From Epiperipatus broadwayi (lineage: Eukaryota; Onychophora; Udeonychophora; Euonychophora; Peripatidae), in assembly GCA_028023455.1 (NCBI GenBank), contig JAQFVV010000111.1, positions 3,841,416 to 3,905,415 of the forward strand: 64,000 nucleotides of DNA. Direction: 5' to 3'. Both the position numbers and the translations under genes were made by a program. Positions within the stretch are counted from its first letter, which is position 1. Every line of letters starts with the position of its first letter. This document shows positions 49,462 to 62,377 of the stretch, piece by piece. The notes below the pieces were generated by a model. It worked only from the letters and a program-made list of their open reading frames with translations, was not told the DNA's origin and made no database searches.

Positions 49462-50738
49462 CATATATATATATGATAATCAAAACAAGTTATAAATTTC
49501 ATAACTTGCCTTTAAGCTTGCATTTTATCATCACTAGATGGAGCTTACCAATCAGCTCCAAACAACCTTTGTTTACATAAATTCTAAAAGAGATACAATT
49601 CAAAATCTCTATCATTGTCACCCACCTCCAGACCAGCTTAAGATTATTGGATCACATCAGTGAAGGGTGGGGAGATTAGAAACTAGACCTAAAATATTAC
49701 CTCTAAAGTCAGCACTTATCAAACACATTTCTATCAATTTGAAAGCATGAATCTCTTAGACAAGTAAATGTCTTCAAACTCAGCCTAACAAATCAGATAG
49801 CTATATGAGTCTGAAATCAGTTCAGTTTCACCATATAGTAAAAGCCTCTGCAATATATAGCATTGCAAAAACCTTGAAAGGCACATTTATGATAACCAAA
49901 ACAAATTATAAATTTTGTAACCTGCCTTTAAGCTTGCATTTTATGATCACTAGATGGAGTTTACCAATCAGCTCCAAACAAGCTTTGTTTACGTAAATAC
50001 CAAAAGAGAGAGAATTCAAAATCTCTATCATTGTCAATCACCTCCAGACCAGCTGCTTTCGAGCTTATTGGCTCATGTCAGTGAAAGGCTGGGATCTAGA
50101 AACTAGTCCTAAAATACCAACTCTAAAGTCAGCATTTATCAAACACATTTTTATCAATTTGAAAGCATGAATCTATTAGACATGTAAATGTCTTCAAACT
50201 CAGACTAACAAATCAGATAGCTATATGTATCTGAATTCTATCTCTTTTGGTATTTATGTAAACAAAGCTTGTTTAGAGCTGATTGGTAAGCTCCTTCTAG
50301 TGATCATAAAATGCAAGCTTAAAGGCAGGTTATGAAATTTATAACTTGTTTTGATTATCATAAATGTACCTTTGAAGGTTTTTGCAGTGTTATATATTGC
50401 AGAGGCTTTTACTATATGGTGAAACTGAACTGATTTCAGACCCATATAGATATCTGATTTGTTAGGCTGAGTTTGAAGACATTTATGTATCTGATTCATG
50501 CCTTCAAATTGATAGAAACATGTTTGATAAGTGCTGACTTTAGAGTTTGTATTTTAGGTCTAGTTTCTAGTCTCCCAGCCCTTCACTGACATGAACCAAT
50601 AAGCTCAAAAACAGCTGATCTGGAGGTGGGTGACAACGAACGATAGAGATTTTGAATTCTATCTCTTTCAGCATTTATGTAAACAAAGCTTGTTTGGAGA
50701 TGATTGGTAAGCTCCATCTAATGATCATATATATATAT
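49462..50738. mobile_element. four-unit head-to-head repeat array
   Basis: Two direct units (about 49475-49890 and 49891-50236) face two inverted ones (about 50236-50360 and 50361-50735). Shared landmarks are ATCAAAACAAGTTATAAATT, GCCTTTAAGCTTGCATTTTA, ATGGAGCTTACCAATCAGCT, TCAGTTTCACCATATAGTAA and CCTCCAGACCAGCT. Units are 85-95 percent alike by eye. Outer flanks are (AT)n on both sides, ending ATGATCATATATAT. Open frames at 49805-49996 (+) and 50254-50499 (-) are the same repeat read from opposite arms and encode nearly the same peptide; I recognise no protein. Confidence 0.75.
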
Positions 50739-53700
50739 AGCATTACTAAGAAAATACAGTATGGCAAACATATTTTAAAACAAGTTTAAAAATGTGTATA
50801 GAAATTTTAAAACCATGGCTAAATTAAAAATGCACAGAAAATATTCAACAAATTCACATTGCTAATCCTACATTATCTAAAACATCTTTATTATTACACC
50901 TCCATTATTAAATTAAATAAATTGATCATAACACAGTAATAATTTATATTTGCTTTAATATCACTTGTAAACAAACATAAAACAACATATAATATTTAAA
51001 TATGCATAGATGTGCTTGTGGATGTTTATATTTAAAATAAAGTAATATTTGATATATTGAAAAGGAAATTGTACAAAACCATAAGAATATAATAAGAAAT
51101 TTTATAACATTATGAGAACGATAAAATTTAAGATTAAAAATTATTTATTTTGATGTGAAAAGTACAAATATATTATTTAATGTTAAGATAAAAATAAGTA
51201 ATTGTAATTTTAGCTTTAGTATAATTTTATTTAAAACATTTTGAATGTGTAAAATGGAAAATAATGTGACTGATTTTGGTGATTATTAAAGCATGAGCGA
51301 GAACTTCATCATTTGGATGAAATTAATTGCTATGCTAACACATATAGATTTTATATATAAATTGTATTTGAGAGAAATAAGAGTTTGGATCTACATCATT
51401 TATTGATCATGTGTCAAAATGGTATATAAAAACGCGCTTGAAGTAATTCAGAATTCTATTCAGTTGATACTCACTATATAAATTTACTCTATAAACTATA
51501 AATATTAAAATTCACCATTGTGGCGGCTTTGTTGCTTACCATGTTTGGCTAAAAGTATAATTAAATATTCGCCAACAGAGGCGAAGGTGAGGATTTGTGA
51601 TTATCACCATCAAATATGATTAAATAATATAATAGATAAATGCTTACATATTTATGCCAATAACAATTTAAATTAGATATATTTTTATCTAACCTAAAAA
51701 TTATTAGTATGCAACCAAAGTTGTTCAAGTCTTCAAAATATTTTTTAAATTATTATCATTGTGACATTAAATATAATGGATTGTTCATTTTGGATTATTT
51801 TGGTCTTTTTGCAATTTTTGCAAAAATAATCTTTTGGAAATCAATAAATGGAATATCATTCCTCACTTATTAATATGATATGCAACATACAATCTAATCG
51901 TCTTGAGAACATGTGACATAATTATTCTTAGGGTTTACTTAAAATTGTGATAAACAATCACGGTATTGGTCTTTAAATTAATATAATAAAACGCCATTAT
52001 ACATGAATCTATGTTATTGAAAGTAACATTATTTGCCCTATTAAACAACTTTGGAAATATAATTAGAGTGAAAGAAATTGTTCATTATATAGGAATAATT
52101 TTTAAAAGAATAAAAAATAATGTGGGATCATAAAATAAATTTTATTTGCCGAAATCTACATTAAATGTGCACATATGTATTACTTGGATTATTCATAAAC
52201 GTGTAATAAATAATAGCTTATTTATTAATTTATTTTTGTCATGCTTTATGAAAATATTTTTAAAATTTATACATGTATTTATTATTTTCCCAACTGTTCT
52301 CATCATTTAAAAAACAGGTAATATGATTTAAATATTTAATTAATATAAGAGGTTTGCTTGTGTAATTGTTATTGGAGGTAGAAGTTATTACTATTTTAGT
52401 TATTAGTATTATTATTAAATTTTTATGTCGATTAAGAATTGCTCTTCTTTTATCGATTTTATATTAATTTTTCTTATTCAATTATATAATAGTAATAGTT
52501 ATATATTATAAACATACTTATTCAAATAAATGATGTTTAAAATGTATCTTTATTAATATGGTTAGAAAATTATCAAATATAAAATTTGTTTAGAACTTTA
52601 ATGCTATATGAAACATTGGGCCATGTTAACATTATAGTTCCTTATAAAGAATTAATATTCAAATAAAAAGGCTAAAAGCTAAGTAGATACCATTTTAGAC
52701 AGAGTGTTTCTATAGAGGAGCTATTAAGGATCTACAAAATGTACATAAATCTCTTTATTTTATTTTACAATATTAAGAATGTATTCATATTCTATATGTC
52801 AGCAATTTTTTAAAATAAATTTGTGTATGTTTTAGTAACACAAACTCCAACATTACTTAATCTACCTGTTGTCATCTTTATAACAGCATTTATATTTAAA
52901 TCCAGTTTCTTGAGAATGTGATTAAAGATATGCATTTTTATATTATACTTACTTTATTTTAATATACATTCATTTAATATTTTGTTAATAAAATTATTTA
53001 ATTTTATTTATAAGTAATGATTAATGTTTTATTGTTATTTACTATCATCATCATTTAGATTTCATAACATGGGCACATAAATTTATTTACAATTTCCAAA
53101 TTTTTGTTATACCTTATGTAAAAATAGTTAAGTGAATATTATTTAGTAAAACACTTTGATGAAAATCATCTGCCCTTCTTTCACAACTAAATTGATATGC
53201 TGCAAGATATAAGTTAGATGATCACAATATGCCTTTTATGTTCACCTTATCTTAAGAAAACTTTGTTTACATAAAAGATATGAGTCTTGTTATTAGTGTT
53301 ATAGTAAACAAAATCAAATAACTGAGAAAAAATACTTAAAATATTATTTATTAGTTTAGATATTATACTAGTCACATATATAAAACGTTGATGAATATTT
53401 ACATATTTAGTAGCATATACATTGAAATATATGCTGTAAACACCCTGAGATATATTAGACATGTTATACTTATACCATGTATAGTATAGTAATGGACATT
53501 ATTGATGTGGAATTTGAACTAGTTGTAAATGTTATATTTTTGAAAGGTAAAGCTAAGCCTATGTATGTCATCACTTGTTGGTGAGTGACCGAACTTGAGT
53601 ACTACATATTAAACCAGGCTTATTTGTTTTGATTTACCCATTACTCTTTTCATTGACAATTACAATATATGTATATCATTAATTGTTCTAGTACTCATTG

Positions 53701-56700
53701 TAAATTTTACAACTTCTAATTTAAAATACTATTTCATATGTATATATAGACAATTTGAAAAAGTACAATCTCTAACAATTGTTTTGGCATATAACATTTT
53801 TCAAAATCTATCATTTGCTTTCTTTGATTCAAAAACTTGAATTACAATAGGAATAATAACATTTGTATCATTTGTTCATTTTTAAAAAATAATACTATAA
53901 AGATGTTTAATTTATTTGTAAAATAGTTGTATTTTTTAAAAGGTGGAAATTAAAATATTGTTTTTTTTTTTTTTTTAGATAAAAGCAGTATCATCACATA
54001 ATCATATTTGTTGAAAAAATGTATGATATATAGTGCCCTTTTCTATAGGTCAGTGATAGCTCATAACAGTCAATTACTAAAAATTTTAAATTTTAGAATA
54101 TGTTCTTTTAATATGGTAATCGTATTAAGTTAATTATAATATAAAGTACAATTTAAAGTTAAAGAAAATATGTGGTATATAAAATTATAGCAAATTATTT
54201 AAAAAATAGTTATGTAAAGCTTTAAATATTGTTGCATATGGTTGTAAAAGCTGGCCATATTAAATAACACAGCTATAATTATTAAAAGTATATTTAAAAA
54301 ATTTGATTTTAATAGTTTAAAACTGATAAGTTAATAAATACAGTGTTTAAATTTATAACCATATTTAATAGTCAAAATTAATATAGTATATTTTAAAAAT
54401 AAACTTTATGATAGTGAGAATTGTATTTAGTTCTATATTTTAAATTATTTTTCCAAATTTTTATAATTATATTATTAAATATGATAAGTGTCGCAATTTT
54501 ATAAATCTGGGCAAAGAAATAGATTAAAAATTGTCTGTCAAAGTTATTAATCATGTGACTTATATACTACATACTTTCACACACGTGTTTGTTTGTATTT
54601 AAAGTAATGAAGTTTAAAATATTTTAAAAGTTATATTATAGAATTGGATAGAATTATTGCCTATCATAAAAGCAAATAATAATAAATATTAAGTTAACTA
54701 TCGTATGTAATGTTTTAAATAATGTAATAAAGACAAATACAGTTAATAAAAAAAAAATATTTTGTTTAAATAAAAATAGATAAATGGAATAGGTTATTAA
54801 AATTATTTTAAAAGTTATTTTAAATGTTTAAATAGTTTTAATAAAATAATAATTTATTTAAAAGTAATATTTTAAATAATGTTTTAAGTTCATTACGTCA
54901 TAGTTTTTTATTTTCAAATATAATTCTGCTATAAACTGAAAATATGTAAATTTGTTCTCAAGTTAAAATAAGAATCAACCAATCAAATGAGGTATTCTTA
55001 CAGACTATAAATATGAATTGCATGGGGGTATAAGAGGAGATTAATAATGTATTGAAACCAGAGAAAGGTAAATTATAGCTATCAAAGAGATAGTATTTTT
55101 ACATTTTTATTTTAGTGAATTTTTTAGTACTTTCTTATAACTTTATCTGCAAAAAACTAATTGATAATTTTAAAAATATTTTGCAAAAGAGGATTTAAAA
55201 AAATATATATTTGGGAACTTCGTGAAAATGATTTTCTAATTTTTAAAAGTTACTTGCCAGGATTATTTTATCTGAAATTTGACCTAAACTTCGCAATGAA
55301 AAATGGATATACTACGAAATAAAATATGTTTAAATTATAATACAGCTTTATTTATGCTTAACCGGAGGACTGTTCTAACTCATAAAAGAACAATTCGGGC
55401 ATTATGCTGGAAGCTTAAACAGAAAACTATTTGCAGTCTAAAAAAATTTGTGACGCATTATTTATAAGCTTATCCAGGAGTTTTTTTTTTTAGAAAAAGA
55501 ATAAGATATTTATATCGTATGAGTTATCATAAAATATAATGAAAGAAATAGAATGTTTAGTTCTTTTTGAAGGAAACATTTTTTTTTAAATATAAATTTT
55601 ACAAGAATTAAAAAGAACTTATTAAGAAATAAAACCTATATAAAAAATGAACATATAGTAGATAAATAAAGGATGGATCCATGAAAATACAAATATTGTG
55701 TAAAAGTTTACTGGATAACTTAAGTTAAATTGAACAGAGTGATGCATCAGAAAATATTGAATAAACTTCATGGGAATAATTCTTTAATATTACAGTTTAA
55801 TAATTTTCATTCTGAACAGTAAAGACCCAGGATTATTTTCTATAAATTTTACTAAATGGATTAATAATTATTTTTATTTTTAAACTTTAATGCGCTTGGA
55901 GGAGAACATTTTAAAACTCTAGAAAAAATAATAAACATTTTTGGATTTTATCATGAACTATGGTCAAGTGAAGACATAATTATAGTTTTAAATTTTTATT
56001 TTATTAACTTAGTTAAATGTAAATTTTTCTATTTATAAGATTAGGAAAACATAAAACATTAATTTGTTAATAACATAAAATTTATAATATAATCTAATAA
56101 TTTAGATAAGAATATTTTTAAATAAAACATATGGATGTGTCTTTTCGTTTATGTATGCAATGTTTTTCTATATCCAGTGGATGGAAGAAGCCTACTAAAA
56201 TTGATGACCAGACAAAAAGGGTTATTTGGTAATAATAATAACTATTAATAATTTATAATGTATATATTTTTTAGATCATTTATGAATCTAAGAATGAAGT
56301 GTAAAAGTTTTAATTATATGTAACGCATTTACATACAACATTTTAAAAAAACATTATGAGATAGGATTGATTTGAAAATATGCATACGACGATTATTTTT
56401 TTTTTATATATTAGTGATATAATCCAACATAATAACAAATAATTATGTGATTATTTTAGAACTTTCATGTTATTGGATATTCAAATATTGTCTAAGTAGA
56501 TTGTATATGATTAAACATATAGAATAATGAAGTAAGCAAACTTTTCTTATGGAACAGTGAAATTGTTTTAAACTATCAATGAATTTTATTTATTGTTTTG
56601 TAAATGCAGATAGTTATTTATCGATGTAAGATGTAGAAAAATCTTGAGAAATAGTGTTGAGATAGTAGCTTGGAAGTACTATAGTTAGCAAGAAACCAAG

Positions 56701-59700
56701 ATGATGTATTTTTTAAAAAAATAGGATATGATAAGGAATATAAATAATATTTAGTCTTTATGTGGTTATCAGCATAGTTAACAAAGCCCTATGACTGATA
56801 CACATTTTATTTGGACAGTGTTTTATATGTCTTTAAATATTTGATGTTTTAAATAAAGCTGAAGAAGTAGCTTTAACATCTTTTATGTACTAGAGGTTAT
56901 TAGACAGGTAAAGGTCATACCTCTTTGCACTGTGCCATGATTTTTGAGATATATTAAGAGTGATACTCTAGCTTTCTTCCTTAAATCCTATACATCTGTT
57001 TTGCTATCTTTATTTCATGTAACTACATCATTCAGTAAGATATTTGAAAAGAAATGATAAATAATTTAGAACTTAGGTTATGCTATCGTTTTGTATAAGA
57101 TTGGTTTATTTTCTTAGAAGGAATAGAATTTATAACTTGAAATTGAAGGTCCAAAGTATCCTAAGAAAAGCAAAGAATCATAGAATATATTTTGAATTTA
57201 TTTTCAGAAATGAAATATAAATTTTTAAAATAGAGTATCTAAACAAGATATTTTCTTTAGAATGTTGATTATTTTTGAATGCTTTATTTTTTTTTTTGAA
57301 GAAAAATAAGTATTGCATATTTTTAAAATACAATAGTACAATGTAAATTATATAAACAATATGCATAGTATTTTTTTTTTTGTTTATTGAATAACAGGAG
57401 TATATTGATTATTACACTTATATCATACTAAAGTAAGGCTAAATAAGAATATATTATGATTAGTAAACATCGCGTGATAAAACACTAAAATCTAGTACTG
57501 AATTTTGGATGAATATTTTATGTAACATCTTTGACTTTGCAAGATGAAATTTTTTTTAATATTTTGAGAAATCCATACTCATTATAAAGTTAATTTTGTT
57601 TTTTCTGTAGAATGTTTTCCTATGAATTTTTTTTAAAAAATAAGATAGTTTAATAATATTAAGGATGAAATATTCTGCTAATAAGTAAATATATTTATAA
57701 TAAGTTAACCATAATGAGAAACCAATGGTAACATATTTTTTTTATATTTTGTCTTAAGTATAAATAAAGATATAACTAAACTATAAACTATTTTTATATA
57801 ACTTAGTAGATAAAAATGTAAGATTAAAATAAGGATATCCATTGTAAATAGTGTACATAAATTGTTTATTTTATTTGTTGTTGTTAATAAACTTTGTTAA
57901 AATTTGTTTTTCAAAATTTTTGTGTCTTGATTGTTTATTTCTCCACTTCACTACATGAAATCACGATATATTCATAACAATTGAAACAAAAATATAAATT
58001 TGCACAAAAAGATAAATAGAGATTTATATTTAAGAATTTAAATATTTTATTGGTATTTTTTTAATTAAATAATTATAATTTTACATTGTTTTATTGGTCA
58101 TAAATCAGTTATCACAATAGTATAATGAATTATATGCTATCAGTTGCCACACATCCTTTGTTTATCAGATTATCATATGCTACCACATATTTATTATATT
58201 ATTACATGAAGGTAAAAGATTATATAAAATTATTTTATTATTTTATTATGGTAATAAAAATATAACGAAAAGAAAAGATATCCAGTAGTAATTAAACAAT
58301 GAAGAATATTATTATTATTAGTTTCAGTGTAGTAGATTATGACATAAAATCCCTTCTCATAGTTTACTACCATATTTTTAAATTAACTTAGAATAAACTT
58401 TATGAACCTGAGATTATTTTATTGAGCTAGATTATTACAAATAGAAGATTAAGACTTAATTATTAGTTTAATCTTAGTGAGTAGAAGTTATTAAAATCGT
58501 AAGAATACTATGAGTTTGTTATTTGAAATAGTAATAAAGGGGGGGATAGTGTTCTTATGCCATTGAGGTAATATCCTGTGGGATATTGGCTCAATGTAAT
58601 CTATCTTGTCACCTATATTTTCACTTCAAGTCTCATGAAAATATTAAAATATTTATTTAATTTATTTTATAACTGAACCTTATTCATATTTTAAATTTGA
58701 GCTAGTGAAATATTTAAATTTTAAAGCTGAATATTTTATTTATTAATTATTAACTGAGCTAGAACCCGTTTTTATTTCATATCATATATTATCTGGAAGT
58801 GAAGATGCACAAGACAAGGTTAGAATATATATATATATATATATATATATACAAGGTTAGAATATATATATATATAAAAATTGGTGTAAAAGAAGAAAGA
58901 AGGGGATGATCAATAAGGTGAATGGACTTAATTCTCACAGTAACCAATGCTTTCTATAAACCCAATAGATTGTAGGTTATTCTCAAAATGTTCGTCTGCT
59001 CTCCTGATATTGATACATATTGACTCAAGGAATTTAATGATTTATTAAAAAGCAGTTAATATAAGATTTTGAATCTTAAGATTTTGACATGTTAATTGTA
59101 TTAAATTATACTGTGAAGATCATTAATTGAATAAGAATGCTTTTGTAAAATTATGTTTAACATAGTACAAAGATATGCAGACCTTTAAGTAAAAAATGTG
59201 ATTTAAAAGCAAAGGTATAAATTTTATGGTATCATTGTATGTAACAAATTGTTGAACAGAATGTGAGTAAAAAATCAATTTTCATTTAATACATAAATTG
59301 ATAAATGTGCCAGAGGTCTATTTAGGATACTTTTTATTTTTATTTATTTATTTAATTATTTAGAACAATGTCAGTAGGAAAAAAAAAATTCAGAATTATA
59401 CAAAGCTGAAAATTAAAACAATTTTTATATTTAATATTTGCACAGGCATTATAAAATACATGAATTGTGTAGTATGGGCTCACCAATACCATTTAGTGAA
59501 AAAGCCACCTTTCATTATGGTGAACAGAAATGTTAGTTGTTGCAAAAAATACCTATCATGAGAGGATGTTATATAGTCAATTAAAAAATATAATTGCAAA
59601 TATATATGTTTAAAGGCATTTAGTTTATAATGAAAATAATAATTTATGATTTATATTATTATAGGAAATTTAGTTTGTGATGTGGTAGTATATAAACAAA

Positions 59701-60669
59701 AACCTCTTCAAATCATAAATTGGTATATAAAAGTAAAAATATTAAAAACTATACTTTATTAAAAAACAATCTATTATTCATAGAGATTTCAAGTAATTAA
59801 AAATTTAGAAGCAATGAGAAAAAATGTTTTAAAAATACTCTATTCAGAAGAACAGATAAGCATCTAAACATTGGAAAATATGTTTTTTGGTCAATAGATG
59901 AGTGATAATATAGATAGGTCATTAAACACATTTTTTTAAAAAAAAAAATTTTTCCAGAGACCCCAGTTCAAAAAAGAGCTTAAGCCTGTAAAAATCAGTC
60001 AAAAATGTTTGCTATTTTGAAAATTCAATGAACCCTACTGTAATCATTTTAGCAATTATTTTTAGTTCTTTTTTCTTATGTTTATCTGATAACTTTTTCA
60101 ATATTTCTTAAAATTCTAAGTTATTATTTACTAAAATAACAAGATTTTCTATAAAAAACAAATGACTTAAATAATCTTCATTTATTTTTACTTTTTTAGC
60201 CTCCCATTTTAATCCTCAAAATATAAATTATAAAATTGCTAAAAAAATTTGGAGGTAAATTGTCACTCACCATATATCCTTTTTAATTATAATATTCATA
60301 GTGTCACCATATATCTAATCAATATTGATGCATTTAGATAAATGTTCTTAAGAATATATCAATATGCTGAATCTAAATTTTGATGATTTAATACTACAAT
60401 CACCATAGAAATAAATAAAAATGAAAACTTTTTTGTAATCTATAAATCCAAAGCAAAACAGCAAATCATATACATTGCTCCTTTCTTCAATTTCTGTCAA
60501 AACTTGGTAACACTCACTATGCTAAAATCAGTTTTAAATTCAACTTGTATTTATGAACTTTTAAAATGCAAGGGTTATTTAATTGAATAGTAGAATCATG
60601 TACAAAATTTGTACTTTTCAATTTCTAATTTGAATGAGTAATTTCTCTTTAACAAGCACTTTGTAGGTC
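50739..60669. other. long AT-rich non-coding stretch
   Basis: No supportable gene. Weak points of interest are a promoter-like site at 51421-51595, another at 54975-55070, a possible 52-base exon at 56175-56228, a hairpin at 58561-58596, and ACAAGGTTAG(AT)n repeated at about 58814 and 58851. Open frames such as 53247-53462 and 57178-57366 are low-complexity. Confidence 0.45.
58561..58596. other. short two-part hairpin
   Basis: CATTGAG and CTCAATG pair, as do AATATCC and GGATATT, with GT/GG between and a TGTG loop. GATAG/CTATC further out may extend it. The function is unknown; it could be chance. Confidence 0.4.
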
Positions 60670-60934
<265 letters not shown>

Positions 60935-60967
60935 ACGAACGAACGAACGAACCAACAAACCAACGAA
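60935..60967. repeat. (GAAC/CAAC)n bridge array
   Basis: About eight units of a four-base repeat that shifts from GAAC to CAAC, AAAC and back, keeping the period of both neighbours. Confidence 0.9.
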
Positions 60968-61563
<596 letters not shown>

Positions 61564-61584
61564 TTAAATAACAGAGTGATTCAA

Positions 61585-62030
61585 CTTGTTCGATAGCATT
61601 CATTGATATTTATGTTTAGTTTTTTCATTCCATTTAAGTTACATAAGTTAACTTAATATAAATATCAATGAATGCTAAAGGACAGGTAGTATCATTCTGT
61701 CTTTTAATAGTTTATATACATTACAAAACTCAATGGAAAATGCATTTATTTCCATTTCAGTTGCATACACCCTGAGTTATAATTACTATTTGCTATTTAC
61801 ATATATTCAACTGAGTTTTCATTTCATATTTAGTGATCATTAAAACTAAAGCTGTATTTTGATCTTCTGAGTATTTAAATATTTATTCAGTATTATTTAT
61901 TCTATAAATGTATAGAATCAATAGATCAAATTCACTCCATTTAACATTATGTAAATAAGCTAAACATAAATACTAAGGAATGGTAAAAGACAGATGGTAA
62001 CACTCTGTCTTTTAATAGTTTACTTATTAT
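61585..62030. repeat. inverted and direct repeat cluster
   Basis: CATTCATTGATATTTATGTTTAG (about 61598-61620) pairs with ATAAATATCAATGAATG at about 61659. A block ending TCTGTCTTTTAATAGTTTA occurs at about 61697 and 61998, preceded in both by TAAA..GACAG and A(T/A)AAATA. It may be remains of a foldback element. Confidence 0.55.
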
Positions 62031-62058
62031 ATATATATCCAATAGTAATAGTTCATTT

Positions 62059-62310
62059 TAATATTAATATCATCTATGTTCTTTATTACTTTTTATAATG
62101 CTTTTTTACAACCCACTATTGACAGTTTCAATTGAACCAGCAATCTTTTTCAGAACTTCTACTTATATTTCCAAAAGTTTGAATAGCAAGTAAGATTTGG
62201 AAATAGAAGTAGAGATCTGAAGAAGATTGCTAGACAATCAAAACTGTCAATAGTGGGTTGTAAAAAAACATTGTAAAAAGTAATAAAGAACATAGATGAT
62301 ATTAATATTA
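62059..62310. mobile_element. 252-bp palindromic element
   Basis: Outer ends TAATATTAATATCATCTATG and CATAGATGATATTAATATTA; arms match with a few differences around a short centre near 62180. ACAACCCACTATTGACAGTTT lies in the left arm with its complement in the right. A 14-bp direct repeat AATAGTTCATTTTA at 62047-62060 and 62364-62377 flanks a slightly larger segment and might be its target-site duplication. No ORF. Confidence 0.7.
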
Positions 62311-62377
62311 TATGGATTTGGCAATGCAATAAGAAAGATAAAGTTATAATACTTCATAAAGAGAATAGTTCATTTTA

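Noticed and set aside
49805-50499. Two ORFs with nearly the same peptide on opposite strands
   Set aside because: Both derive from the same repeat unit in the inverted array; the peptide has no recognisable motif.
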